Made by a program: the position numbers and the translations under genes
Part shown: one piece after another, positions 36,245 through 45,259 of the stretch
How positions within the stretch are numbered: position 1 is the first letter of the stretch
Layout of the letters: each line of letters opens with the position of its first letter
Notes under the pieces: generated by a model
Databases searched by the model: none
Told to the model about the DNA's origin: nothing
What the model saw: the letters and a program-made list of their open reading frames with translations, nothing else
NCBI RefSeq assembly: GCF_013127955.1
Contig: NZ_CP053435.1
Coordinates: 5,208,001 to 5,272,000 of the forward strand
Direction: 5' to 3'
DNA length: 64,000 nucleotides
Source of the DNA: Spirosoma taeanense
GTDB taxonomy: Bacteria > Bacteroidota > Bacteroidia > Cytophagales > Spirosomataceae

Positions 36245-37674
36245 TGATGAATTCTCTCCGTATTCTCACCCAGGGCGGCAGCATCGCCCCGAATGACCTC
36301 CGGCAACTGGCCGGCTGGGCGCAGGATTATGGCCTGACGACACTGGAAATTAGTAATCGGCAGGAGATTTTATTGAATCCGCCGAGCAAGACCGTGCGTG
36401 AAGATCTTGTCCGGCGCCTTACAGCACTGGGTCTACAAACGGCCGAAGCCAACACGCAGGTCCAGACTATTGTCTCATCCTTACCCGCAACGGACGTTTT
36501 TGCCGATACGCCCTGGCTAACGGCGGGTGTTTATCTGGACATTCTGGCGCAGTTCAGCACGGCACAGCCCCGCTTAAAAATCAACCTCATCGACCCGGCT
36601 CAGCCGCTGGTAGCGCCTTTTACGGGTAATATCAATTTCGTAGCGGCTCCGGAGCCAAACTACTGGTACGTATTCCTTCGCCCTTCGGGGAGCGTTCGCC
36701 GATATGCCTGGCCCATTCTGATCGAAAGCGAATCCATCGGCGTTTTTGCGCAGGTCGTTGAGCACCATTATTTCCAGAATGCGGCCGACACAGGCGATCG
36801 GGCCACGTTTGATACCTTCTACCGGGCGGTCATGGCTGATTTTAAGGGCCGGACCCGGAAAGTAGAGAAGGAGTTAACGTTGCCACCGGCCTCCACACCA
36901 GCCTATGAAGGGTTTCACCAAACCAGTTCCGGCAATTACTGGCTCGGCCTGTTTCGTAAACCGTATGACTTCGGCTTACCGTTCATCGAAGCCTTGTGCG
37001 ACCTGTGCCGCGAAACCCGAATTGGTAAACTGTATCTGACGCCCTACAAAACAATACTCATCAAAGATATACGCGAAGCAGACCGCCCGGCCTGGGACCG
37101 GCTGCTGGGTCGTTTTGGCGTCCGGACAAACCTGCCTGCCTGGTATCTGAACTGGCACCTGCCCAACGCCGACAGCCACGCCGTTGCACTCAAAAACCAT
37201 ATTCTGCACCAACTGGAAGACGCTGACGTTCGAACCGATGAATTAAGTTTCGCCGTAAAGGTCCCGTTTTCCGAAGCGGCTGCCTCCGTCGTTATTCAGC
37301 AGAATGGCGGTCCGGAGTCATTTGACATCTATCAGCGCACAGGTCATTCCACGACTAATGCGCAATACGTACTTTTTGCCAAAAGTCAGCCCCTGGCTCA
37401 GGTTGGCGAATCAATCCGTCAGTTGTCGCTGGCGTATTACGAACGCCTGTCAGTTTCTTTATCGGAGCCATCTTTTGAGGTAGAACCATCCGTCATTACG
37501 CCCAAACGGCTTGTGCACGAATGCCCCCACTGTCAAAGCCGCTACGATGCCCGCTTTGGGGAACCGAACCGGGGCATTGCAGCCGGAACCGCATTCACCG
37601 AACTAGCCGACGATTACGTTTGCGGTTTGTGTGAAGCCGCAAAAGCGGAATTTGAGGAGAAGTGGCTTGTTTAA
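36244..37674 (+). CDS. Rubredoxin-tailed, siroheme-less sulfite/nitrite-reductase-like protein
   Basis: A 476-residue protein whose start overlaps the nasA stop by one base (ATG 36244 or 36247), so translation is coupled. Two ferredoxin-like half domains of the sulfite/nitrite reductase fold are visible (GGSIAPNDLRQLAGWAQDYG near residue 11, and SSGNYWLGLFRKPYDFGL near 227). The CX5C and CX3C siroheme/cluster motifs are missing. Residues about 425-470 are a rubredoxin domain (ECPHCQSRYDARFGEPNRGI ... DDYVCGLCEAAKAEF). It probably serves as an electron carrier or assembly partner of the nitrate reductase; this is inference. Confidence 0.85.
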   Translation: MMNSLRILTQGGSIAPNDLRQLAGWAQDYGLTTLEISNRQEILLNPPSKTVREDLVRRLTALGLQTAEANTQVQTIVSSLPATDVFADTPWLTAGVYLDILAQFSTAQPRLKINLIDPAQPLVAPFTGNINFVAAPEPNYWYVFLRPSGSVRRYAWPILIESESIGVFAQVVEHHYFQNAADTGDRATFDTFYRAVMADFKGRTRKVEKELTLPPASTPAYEGFHQTSSGNYWLGLFRKPYDFGLPFIEALCDLCRETRIGKLYLTPYKTILIKDIREADRPAWDRLLGRFGVRTNLPAWYLNWHLPNADSHAVALKNHILHQLEDADVRTDELSFAVKVPFSEAAASVVIQQNGGPESFDIYQRTGHSTTNAQYVLFAKSQPLAQVGESIRQLSLAYYERLSVSLSEPSFEVEPSVITPKRLVHECPHCQSRYDARFGEPNRGIAAGTAFTELADDYVCGLCEAAKAEFEEKWLV

Positions 37675-37708
37675 CCTGTATTTTTACGGTTAAATCAGTT
37701 GTTATTGC

Positions 37709-37768
37709 TTGTTGGTACAACTCGGAGGCAGTCGTTCGTTGTTAACGGATGAATAACGGTACCAACAA
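37709..37768. promoter_or_regulatory. Inverted repeat upstream of SNF2 helicase
   Basis: TTGTTGGTAC (37709-37718) and GTACCAACAA (37759-37768) are perfect 10-base inverted arms 40 bases apart. The right arm ends 23 bases before the helicase start. Possible operator pair; no regulator can be named. Confidence 0.35.
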
Positions 37769-37791
37769 CAATCAATGACTCCTATTTGACG

Positions 37792-40700
37792 ATGGCGGAA
37801 CGAATCACCTACGGCAAAACCTGGTGGGGACAACAATGGCTCAACGCCCTGACACAAATTGATGAAGCGAATCGCCTGCCGCGCGGCAAGACCTATGCTA
37901 ATAAAGGAGCGGTACAGGGGCTAAAGATTGACAGTAACCAGATTAGCGCGTCGGTGAAGGGGTCGAGGCCCCGCCCGTATAAAGTAAAACTGACCGTACC
38001 GCTGTTTTCAAAACAGGAACGCGACTGGCTGGTAACCGAAATCCTGGAGAATCCGGCCACGCTGGCCCAACTCTTAAACCGACAGCTTCCTCAGGAATTG
38101 ATCAATTTCGCGGATCAACGAGGCATCCGGCTGTTTCCACGCTCGTTTGACGATCTGGGAATGGGTTGCTCCTGTCCTGATTTCGCTATTCCCTGCAAAC
38201 ACCTGGCGGCCGTCGTTTATGTAATCGCCAATGAAATTGATCGCAATCCATTCTTGGTTTTTCAACTCAAGGGCCTGGATATCCTCGATGAGCTTAAGAA
38301 CCAGCAGGCCGATGTTATCAGCGGCAGCGTGGAAACGGTGCTGTCGCTACGGGATCTGGGCACCGACGATTTGCCCGACGATGAAGACTGGACACCCGAT
38401 GAAACCGCCCGCGCTCAACTCGACTTTGCTACCATTCCGTCCCTCGCCGATCAACTGCTGGATTTGCTTCAGCCGGAGGTAACGTTTACGAAGAGTGATT
38501 TTCTGAAATCGCTGAGTAAAGCGTACAAACTGTTCAGTAAACCCCTGGGCGAGCCGTCTACAACGCCCAAATCGCCTATTCAGAAGCGTAACGTCCGGGC
38601 GAAGCAAAAAGCTACCGAGCAACCTGATCCCAGCGACAGCATTGAATTGCAGTTGGATGAGTTCATGGAGGTCAAAAAAATTGGCGTCTTTACTGAACAC
38701 GGCGAGCAGCGGTCGTTCGCTGATTTTGACCTGGGGGACCTCACCGACTGGCTGCAAACGCTGCCCGAAGCCGATTTTGCCGAAATGAGCGATTCGGTAC
38801 GGTCGTTATACTTGACCAACCAGTTCTCGCTTGCGCTGCTGCGTCGGGGCGCGGTAGTCCCCCAGTTACTACGCGTGGGACCAACTGAAGAACAGTATCG
38901 CGTGCGCTGGCTGCCCGCCACACTCAACGAAGCCGTTCGGCACCAGACCGAACTAATGGCCGCGCAACTTCCTCCCCTGCTGCTAACCATGCGCTGGCAA
39001 AAGGAATGGCTGGCCCTGCCTGGTCTGGAACAGGTACTGACGCTTTGCTCGCTGCTGATGCGGCCGCTCATTAACCAGACAACCATCGAACTCTGGGAGC
39101 GCTGGCCCCTCGAGGATGCCGACCGACTGTTTTTTGGGGTTGAGACAATCCGGTTTGAGGGTTTTGGAAAGCGCGAGATGCCGCTGGCTATGCAGCTCTG
39201 GCTGAATGACTTTTTCCTGACTCACAAACGCTTCGTGCCCATTCTGGCTGTGGAAGACAGCGAACTGGGCGAAGAATTTCGCGTCAGCCTGCTTATTGGA
39301 GATAACGAAGCCACTCAGATTAAGCCACCTGCCGAAACAACGAAGCCGGCTGCGGCCAACAGTAAGAAACCGGTTTCGACAACAGCAGTCGCACCGCCGA
39401 TTGCGCTACGCGAAATCCTGAGCGAACGTAAACACGCCGGTATCCGCATGGCGGTACTGCAGGACCTGCTGGTTCTGTCGCGGCACTTTCCCGACCTGGC
39501 GCAGCTGACCAAAACGGATGGCCCTGAGCACCTGTTCTATAAATCGGCGGATTTCGTTAAGGTGCTGCTCGATACGCTGCCGCGTATGCAGTTGCTGGGC
39601 ATTTCGTTGCTGCTGCCTAAATCCCTGCGGCACTGGGTGCGGCCGGCCGTGGGTGGGCGGCTCCGTGCCAAGGCCAACGTCTCACCGAGCAACTCGTTTA
39701 TGCGGCTGGATGATATGCTCACGTTCGACTGGCAGGTGGCCCTCGGCGATGAAATGGTCAGCGTTAAGGAATTCCAGAAGCTGGTTAGTAATTCAACCGG
39801 GCTCGTTAAAATCAAAGATCAGTACGTGCTGGTTGATCCGAACGACCTGAACAAGCTGTATAAGCAGCTCGAAAACCCACCAGAACTCACCGGGACCGAC
39901 CTGCTCCGGGCGGCTCTGTCGGAAGAATACAAAGGCGGTCGGCTGGGGTTGTCGGCAGATGTGCGTGAGCTGGTCAAACAATTCACCGAGAGTGAAGCCC
40001 AGCCATTGCCCGACGCTCTCAACGCTCAGTTACGTCCTTACCAGCATCGGGGCTACGACTGGCTCGTGAAGAACACCGCCCTGGGTATGGGCAGCCTGCT
40101 GGCCGATGATATGGGCCTGGGTAAAACCCTGCAAGTCATTGCGCTGCTGCTCAAATTCAAGCAGGAAGGGCGTTTCCAGAAGCAGAAAGGTTTGGTTGTA
40201 CTCCCAACGACCCTGCTCACCAACTGGCAGAAAGAGATTGCCCGCTTTGCGCCCGACCTGCACCCTCATGTCTATCATGGCTCGGGCCGTAAGATGCCTG
40301 CCAGCACTACCTACGACCTGCTGCTGACAACCTATGGCGTGGTTCGCTCCGATCTGGAAACGGTAAAGAAGATCACCTGGGCGGTAGTCATTATCGACGA
40401 AGCGCAGAACATAAAAAACGCCGATACGGAGCAGACAAAGGCCGTTAAAGCCTTAAAAGCCCCCATCCGGATTGCCCTCAGCGGGACGCCCGTCGAAAAC
40501 CGGCTATCGGAATTCTGGAGCATCATGGACTTTGTTAACAGAGGGTATCTGGGCGGACTAAGCAAGTTTAACGAAGAGTTTGGCAAGCCAATTCAGCAGG
40601 AGCGCGACCATCAGAAACTCGAACAGTTTCGGCGCGTAACGAGTCCTTTCCTGCTCCGGCGCGTCAAGACCGATAAAACCATTATCAGCGACCTACCCGA

Positions 40701-41442
40701 CAAGATTGAGAATAACCAGTTCTGTTCGCTGACACCGGAGCAAACCGCTCTCTACGAAAGTGTGGTCCAGGAAAGTATCCGAGCCATTGAAGATAAGGAA
40801 GGCATTGCCCGGCGCGGGCTAGTGCTCAAACTGATGACGGCCCTGAAACAGATTGGCAATCATCCCTACCAGTACCTGAAAGAAGGCAACCGCACCGGCG
40901 GACCGGCTAACCCGGCGCTGTCGGGCAAAGCAACGCTGCTGCTGAATCTGCTCGAAACCATCTACGCCAACCACGAAAAGGTGTTGATTTTTACGCAGTA
41001 CCGCGAGATGGGTGAATTACTACAGCAGTTCATTCAGCAGGCATTTGGCCAGGAGCCGCTCTTTCTGCACGGTGGCACGTCACGCTCCGACCGCGACCAG
41101 ATGGTTGAGCAATTCCAGAAAAACCGCTCCGACCATACGTTCATTCTGTCGCTGAAAGCAGGTGGAACGGGCCTCAACCTGACCCAGGCGAACCACGTCA
41201 TTCACTATGATCTGTGGTGGAACCCGGCCGTGGAAGCGCAGGCAACGGACCGGGCTTTTCGGATTGGTCAGACCAAAAACGTGCTGGTGTACCGCCTGAT
41301 GAACCAGGGCACGCTGGAGGAAAAGATTGACGCTATGATCCGCAGCAAGAAAGAACTGGCTGACCTCAGCGTTAAAACCGGCGAAACCTGGCTGGGCGAT
41401 CTGAGCGACGATGAACTAAAGGAACTGGTGTCGCTGGGTTAG
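37792..41442 (+). CDS. SWIM zinc-finger SNF2 helicase
   Basis: A 1216-residue protein from ATG 37792. A SWIM zinc finger (CSCPDFAIPCKH, about 125-137) lies in the N-terminal third. An intermediate region (about 380-700) contains an SNF2-associated bacterial domain. The ATPase core starts near 750: ADDMGLGKTLQVI (about 770), DEAQNIKN (about 868), SGTPVENRLSEFW. The helicase C domain ends with GGTGLNLTQANHVIHYD and ATDRAFRIGQT. These are DNA translocases of the RapA/Snf2 type. Downstream CPBP gene converges with 2 bases between. Role in bacteria is poorly defined. Confidence 0.93.
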   Translation: MAERITYGKTWWGQQWLNALTQIDEANRLPRGKTYANKGAVQGLKIDSNQISASVKGSRPRPYKVKLTVPLFSKQERDWLVTEILENPATLAQLLNRQLPQELINFADQRGIRLFPRSFDDLGMGCSCPDFAIPCKHLAAVVYVIANEIDRNPFLVFQLKGLDILDELKNQQADVISGSVETVLSLRDLGTDDLPDDEDWTPDETARAQLDFATIPSLADQLLDLLQPEVTFTKSDFLKSLSKAYKLFSKPLGEPSTTPKSPIQKRNVRAKQKATEQPDPSDSIELQLDEFMEVKKIGVFTEHGEQRSFADFDLGDLTDWLQTLPEADFAEMSDSVRSLYLTNQFSLALLRRGAVVPQLLRVGPTEEQYRVRWLPATLNEAVRHQTELMAAQLPPLLLTMRWQKEWLALPGLEQVLTLCSLLMRPLINQTTIELWERWPLEDADRLFFGVETIRFEGFGKREMPLAMQLWLNDFFLTHKRFVPILAVEDSELGEEFRVSLLIGDNEATQIKPPAETTKPAAANSKKPVSTTAVAPPIALREILSERKHAGIRMAVLQDLLVLSRHFPDLAQLTKTDGPEHLFYKSADFVKVLLDTLPRMQLLGISLLLPKSLRHWVRPAVGGRLRAKANVSPSNSFMRLDDMLTFDWQVALGDEMVSVKEFQKLVSNSTGLVKIKDQYVLVDPNDLNKLYKQLENPPELTGTDLLRAALSEEYKGGRLGLSADVRELVKQFTESEAQPLPDALNAQLRPYQHRGYDWLVKNTALGMGSLLADDMGLGKTLQVIALLLKFKQEGRFQKQKGLVVLPTTLLTNWQKEIARFAPDLHPHVYHGSGRKMPASTTYDLLLTTYGVVRSDLETVKKITWAVVIIDEAQNIKNADTEQTKAVKALKAPIRIALSGTPVENRLSEFWSIMDFVNRGYLGGLSKFNEEFGKPIQQERDHQKLEQFRRVTSPFLLRRVKTDKTIISDLPDKIENNQFCSLTPEQTALYESVVQESIRAIEDKEGIARRGLVLKLMTALKQIGNHPYQYLKEGNRTGGPANPALSGKATLLLNLLETIYANHEKVLIFTQYREMGELLQQFIQQAFGQEPLFLHGGTSRSDRDQMVEQFQKNRSDHTFILSLKAGGTGLNLTQANHVIHYDLWWNPAVEAQATDRAFRIGQTKNVLVYRLMNQGTLEEKIDAMIRSKKELADLSVKTGETWLGDLSDDELKELVSLG

Positions 41443-41444
41443 GC

Positions 41445-42386
41445 TCAGGGACGCCAGCCCTGCAAAAAAGCGGCTAGTTCCATGCCCCAGGCAATGCCAA
41501 TATGAATGAGCAGGCCACCCCAGATGCTACGGGTACTTAGGGCCAGCACGCCCAGTAAGTAGCCGCCGAAGATGGACGAAACCGCTTCGCCCACGGGTCG
41601 GCCAAAGTGAATGGCTGAATACCAGACCACCATCGGCAAGACGGCACCACGACCCAGTACCTGACTCATGCCAATGACCAGAAAGCCCCGGAAAAGAAGC
41701 TCCGTCGGGACAAAGTCCCAGCCGTAGCAGAGTTCATAAATCAGGACTGTTATCCATTCGGGTACACCTAAGAACTCGTTGGCATTCGTATCGCGGTACG
41801 TCGGGTACGACGCCAGGAAGTCGGGCTGGAACGACGCCAGCGTAATCAGTGGAATCATTAAAGCCAGCAACAGCGCATACAAGGCCAACCCTTTTTGTTT
41901 GGGTGCCATACCGTAAAAACTGCTGGCGTGTCGTCGCTGGTCTACCAACCGGTAGAATACGTATAATGGCAGCACAATGGTTAGAACTGACTGCAGATTA
42001 TGCAGACAGTAGTACAGAAAAACAAAAATCTGCCCATCGAAGAGTTCACGGCTCCAGGTGGCATGCGCGTAAAATCCGGCGTAAATCGAGTAGAAAACGA
42101 GCGCATACCCACTCCGTAGCCAGAACTGACGAGAGCGCCAAACATCGGGTCGATCATTAAACCGCGTCCAGAGCCAGACGCTGACGTAATAGGCCGTGGC
42201 ATACAGGCCAAAATACAGAACCGGCCAGAGGGGTTTACCCTGAAACGAATCGATATACGAATCTTCGAAATCGAGGTAGTAGTTAACGCTGAGAAGGAAC
42301 GCAACCCATAGCGCCACAGCCAGATACAAATCCGGTCGAAAATCGGCACGAAGGTGGGTAAGCAGGTCTTTCCAGAGGGCTTTCAT
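41445..42386 (-). CDS. CPBP family intramembrane metalloprotease
   Basis: A 313-residue protein with about eight transmembrane helices. The conserved C-terminal core is present: TELLFRGFLVIGM (normally EELLFRG), WYSAIHFGRP and GLLIHIGIAWG, contributing the conserved Arg and histidines. The first glutamate of the EExxxR motif is Thr, so proteolytic activity is uncertain. CPBP proteases process prenylated or lipidated proteins in eukaryotes and act in bacteriocin immunity. Follows ybeY on the minus strand by 30 bases. Confidence 0.82.
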   Translation of the reverse strand: MKALWKDLLTHLRADFRPDLYLAVALWVAFLLSVNYYLDFEDSYIDSFQGKPLWPVLYFGLYATAYYVSVWLWTRFNDRPDVWRSRQFWLRSGYALVFYSIYAGFYAHATWSRELFDGQIFVFLYYCLHNLQSVLTIVLPLYVFYRLVDQRRHASSFYGMAPKQKGLALYALLLALMIPLITLASFQPDFLASYPTYRDTNANEFLGVPEWITVLIYELCYGWDFVPTELLFRGFLVIGMSQVLGRGAVLPMVVWYSAIHFGRPVGEAVSSIFGGYLLGVLALSTRSIWGGLLIHIGIAWGMELAAFLQGWRP

Positions 42387-42416
42387 TCCGGGCGCATCAA
42401 GGTTGTGGGCGATAGA

Positions 42417-42830
42417 CTACCGAGCCGCCAGCCATTCCTCCTCCTTGGCCCGCATCTGCTTTTCTTCCTCACCGGTTTTGTCGCCGTAGCCGCAGAGGTG
42501 CAGCAGACCATGGGCCAGCACCCGGCGCATTTCCTGTTCGGCCGGAACCCCCAACTGGCTGGCATTATCGGCTACCCGGTCGACACTAATGAAAATATCG
42601 CCCTCGATTTTAGCTTCATCTTCACGCTGATCGAACGTAATGATGTCAGTATAATAATCGTGATGAAGATAGTCGCGGTTGACCTGCAGCACGTATTCGT
42701 CGGAGCAAAAAATATAGTTTAAATCGCCTACGGCGTAACCTTCCCGTTCGGCCTGCTGTTTAAGCCATTGGCGCGTTGCCTGTTTCTGGGGAAGCTTATA
42801 ATCAACATCCTCGTTAAAAAACCGAATCAT
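42417..42830 (-). CDS. ybeY: Endoribonuclease YbeY
   Basis: About 137 residues from ATG 42830 (MIRFFNEDVDYKLPQ). A longer frame to 42893 would overlap the divergent oxidoreductase gene. The metal-binding motif reads HGLLHLCGYGD, where E. coli has H...H...H: the third histidine is Asp. This substitution is common in Bacteroidota, as I recall. YbeY matures 16S rRNA and takes part in ribosome quality control. Confidence 0.92.
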   Translation of the reverse strand: MIRFFNEDVDYKLPQKQATRQWLKQQAEREGYAVGDLNYIFCSDEYVLQVNRDYLHHDYYTDIITFDQREDEAKIEGDIFISVDRVADNASQLGVPAEQEMRRVLAHGLLHLCGYGDKTGEEEKQMRAKEEEWLAAR

Positions 42831-42848
42831 TTGCCTGTTTTTTAGCCA

Positions 42849-42875
42849 CAAATATACCGTATGAAAGCCATCCAA
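42849..42875 (-). promoter_or_regulatory. Bacteroidota-type promoter of ybeY
   Basis: On the minus strand TTG (42873-42875), a 16-base spacer and TATATTTG (42849-42856) match the TTG/TAnnTTTG consensus. The box overlaps the first codons of the divergent oxidoreductase gene and gives a leader of about 12 bases for ybeY. Confidence 0.65.
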
Positions 42876-43889
42876 CTGCCCGCAGTTCACCAACCCCTTG
42901 AACTCATTGACGCACCTACCCCGGCCGCCGGGCCGGGCGAGGTTTTAGTCCAGCTCCGGGCCGCAGCGCTGAACCACCGGGACGTATTCATCCAGCAGGG
43001 TTTGTATCCGGGCATAAAGCTGCCCGTCATTCTGGGTTCGGACGGCGCAGGCGTCGTGACCGAAATCGGCGTGGGGGTTGACCCTGTCTGGCGCGGGCAG
43101 GCGGTCGTGATCAATTGTTCGCTAAACTGGGGACCGAACCCCAGATTTTATGGGTCCGACTTTCGGATCCTGGGTATGCCCGACAATGGAACCTTCGCCG
43201 AGTATATCGCAATCAGTACCAGATATATCCATCATAAACCGGCTCATCTGTCCTTTGAGCAGGCGGCTGCCTTACCGCTGACGGGGCTAACGGCCTGGCG
43301 GGCGCTCATGACCCGGGCCGGTCTACGAACATCCGGCAGCGGCCCGGAAAAGGTTTTGATTACGGGTATTGGCGGGGGCGCAGCGTTGATTGCTCTGCAG
43401 TTTGCCGTTAGTGCCGGTGCCGAGGTTTGGGTAACGTCCGGCTCGGAAGATAAGCTCGCAAAAGCCAAAGCCCTCGGCGCTAGAGGTGGGGTTAACTACC
43501 GCGAACCCGATTGGCATAAAACGCTCATGGCCCAGACGGGGGGCGGGCGAAACGGCTACTTCGATGTAATCATCGACAGCGCGGGCGGACCGGGTTTTGC
43601 GAGATTAATTGATGTAGCCGCACCGGGTGGCCGCATTGCCATTTTTGGCGGAACCACCGGTAATCTGACCGACCTCATGCCTCCAAAGATTTTTTTTAAA
43701 CAGCTCAATATCTTTGGTACTACTATGGGAACCGAACACGAATTTGCGGATATGATCGCGTTTGTAGCCGACAAAAAAATTGTTCCGGTGCTTGACGAGG
43801 TGCTGCCTCTGAGTGATGCTAAGCACGCTTTTGAGAAAATGAATGCTGGTCAGCAATTTGGGAAAATCATTCTAAAAATTACGGATTAA
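42861..43889 (+). CDS. Zinc-binding alcohol dehydrogenase / quinone oxidoreductase-like
   Basis: A 342-residue medium-chain dehydrogenase/reductase. The GroES-like N-terminal half contains ALNHRDVFIQQGLYPGIKLPVILGSDGAG and the NAD(P)-binding half ITGIGGGAALIALQFAVSAGAEV. The cysteine set that binds zinc in alcohol dehydrogenases is not evident, so it may be a zinc-free quinone oxidoreductase-type enzyme. It is divergent from ybeY with starts 30 bases apart. Substrate unknown. Confidence 0.87.
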   Translation: MKAIQLPAVHQPLELIDAPTPAAGPGEVLVQLRAAALNHRDVFIQQGLYPGIKLPVILGSDGAGVVTEIGVGVDPVWRGQAVVINCSLNWGPNPRFYGSDFRILGMPDNGTFAEYIAISTRYIHHKPAHLSFEQAAALPLTGLTAWRALMTRAGLRTSGSGPEKVLITGIGGGAALIALQFAVSAGAEVWVTSGSEDKLAKAKALGARGGVNYREPDWHKTLMAQTGGGRNGYFDVIIDSAGGPGFARLIDVAAPGGRIAIFGGTTGNLTDLMPPKIFFKQLNIFGTTMGTEHEFADMIAFVADKKIVPVLDEVLPLSDAKHAFEKMNAGQQFGKIILKITD

Positions 43890-44072
43890 CAAACTAATCG
43901 CCCTAATGTTTTCATATTTCTCTACTCATTAAATCATTTTTTATTGAAAAAATCACACTGAAATTCAGTTATCCACATTTTGATTGTTGATAACTATTAC
44001 TTTATTCACATCTGGCAAATCTGTTGCTGTTCGGCGTCCATCCTTCGGTCGGGTCGTTTTACCTTTGTGGTC
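43890..44072 (+). promoter_or_regulatory. AT-rich region upstream of bioF
   Basis: Contains TTATCCACA (43969-43977), a match to the DnaA-box consensus, facing TGTTGATAA (43985-43993, complement TTATCAACA). A -7-like TACCTTTG (44060-44067) ends only 5 bases before the bioF ATG, implying a very short or absent leader. No -33 element is clear. Confidence 0.4.
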
Positions 44073-45248
44073 ATGGCCGAACCAACTCCTTCATACCTGC
44101 GCATACTGTCTGATCGGTTAGCCGTTCGTCAAAAAAACGGCCTGTTACGTCAGCTTCGCACCAGTGACGGTCTGGTTGACTTCTGCTCCAACGATTATCT
44201 GGGTTTTGCCCGGTCGGCGGAGTTAGCAGCCGCCATACGTCAGGCTGATGCAGTCCGGACAAACAGCCGTTCCGGTGCAACAGGCTCTCGCCTGCTGGCG
44301 GGTCAGACTGAACTGGCCAATCAGGTTGAGCAGGCGCTGGCCCGCTTCTACCAAACCGAAACAGCACTGATCTTCAACTCCGGCTACGATGCGAATCTTG
44401 GCCTAATGGCTTGTCTGCCCCAGGCAGGCGACCTGTTGCTGACCGACGAGCTGATTCATGCCAGCATGATTGACGGAGCGAGGCTCAGCTACGCTACCCG
44501 AAAACGCTTCCGGCATAACGACCTGACCGATCTGGAGCAACTGCTTCAGCAATGGACTGCTTCGTCCCAGAGCAGTCAGGTGTTTATTGCCGTCGAGTCG
44601 GTCTATTCGATGGATGGGGACGTAGCGCCCTTACGTCAGTTGGTTGAACTATCTGAACGCTATCAGGCGGCTCTGCTCGTTGACGAAGCCCACGCAACGG
44701 GCGTTTTCGGCCCCAACGGCGAAGGGTTAGTGCTCGAATTAGGTTTGCAGGAGCGGGTTATGGCGCGGGTGCACACGTTTGGCAAAGCCCTGGGCGTTCA
44801 CGGAGCGGCCGTTGCAGGATCGGCCGCGCTGCGTGACTACCTGATCAACTTTGCCCGACCGTTTATTTATACAACCGCGCTTCCACCCCATAGCCTGATC
44901 GCCATGGATTGCGCGCATCGGCATTTGCAGAATACTTCAGAGGCTCGTGCACAATTGCATCAGCGGGTAGACTATTTCCGCCAGTGCGTTGCTAAGGCAT
45001 TGCCCGGTACGATCTGGACAGATAGCCTGTCGCCCATACAATGCCTGATTGTTCCGGGCAACGATCACGCCCGCCATGTTGCAGCCGAAGCGCAGCACGC
45101 TGGCCTGGACGCTCGGGCTATTTTAAGCCCAACGGTTCCGGTTGGGCAGGAGCGTCTGCGTATCTGCATGCATGCCTTTAATACAACGGATGAAATTGAC
45201 CGGCTCATTAGCCTGTTACAATCCGCGTTGATTACTGAAGCTGTTTAA
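44073..45248 (+). CDS. bioF: 8-amino-7-oxononanoate synthase
   Basis: About 391 residues from ATG 44073 (MAEPTPSYLRIL). Upstream in-frame sequence is unlike the family. PLP-dependent alpha-oxoamine synthase joining pimeloyl-ACP/CoA and alanine. Signatures: FCSNDYLGFAR, SGATGSRLLAGQTELANQVE, DEAHATGVFGPNGEG and TFGKALGVHGAAVAGS with the PLP lysine in FGKA. First gene of the bioF-bioD-bioA operon. Confidence 0.94.
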   Translation: MAEPTPSYLRILSDRLAVRQKNGLLRQLRTSDGLVDFCSNDYLGFARSAELAAAIRQADAVRTNSRSGATGSRLLAGQTELANQVEQALARFYQTETALIFNSGYDANLGLMACLPQAGDLLLTDELIHASMIDGARLSYATRKRFRHNDLTDLEQLLQQWTASSQSSQVFIAVESVYSMDGDVAPLRQLVELSERYQAALLVDEAHATGVFGPNGEGLVLELGLQERVMARVHTFGKALGVHGAAVAGSAALRDYLINFARPFIYTTALPPHSLIAMDCAHRHLQNTSEARAQLHQRVDYFRQCVAKALPGTIWTDSLSPIQCLIVPGNDHARHVAAEAQHAGLDARAILSPTVPVGQERLRICMHAFNTTDEIDRLISLLQSALITEAV

Positions 45249-45259
45249 TAAAGTTAATA

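Noticed and set aside
43890..44072. Chromosomal replication origin from DnaA-like boxes
   Set aside because: Only two boxes and no dnaA, dnaN or gidA neighbours; a single 9-base match is expected by chance at this window size.
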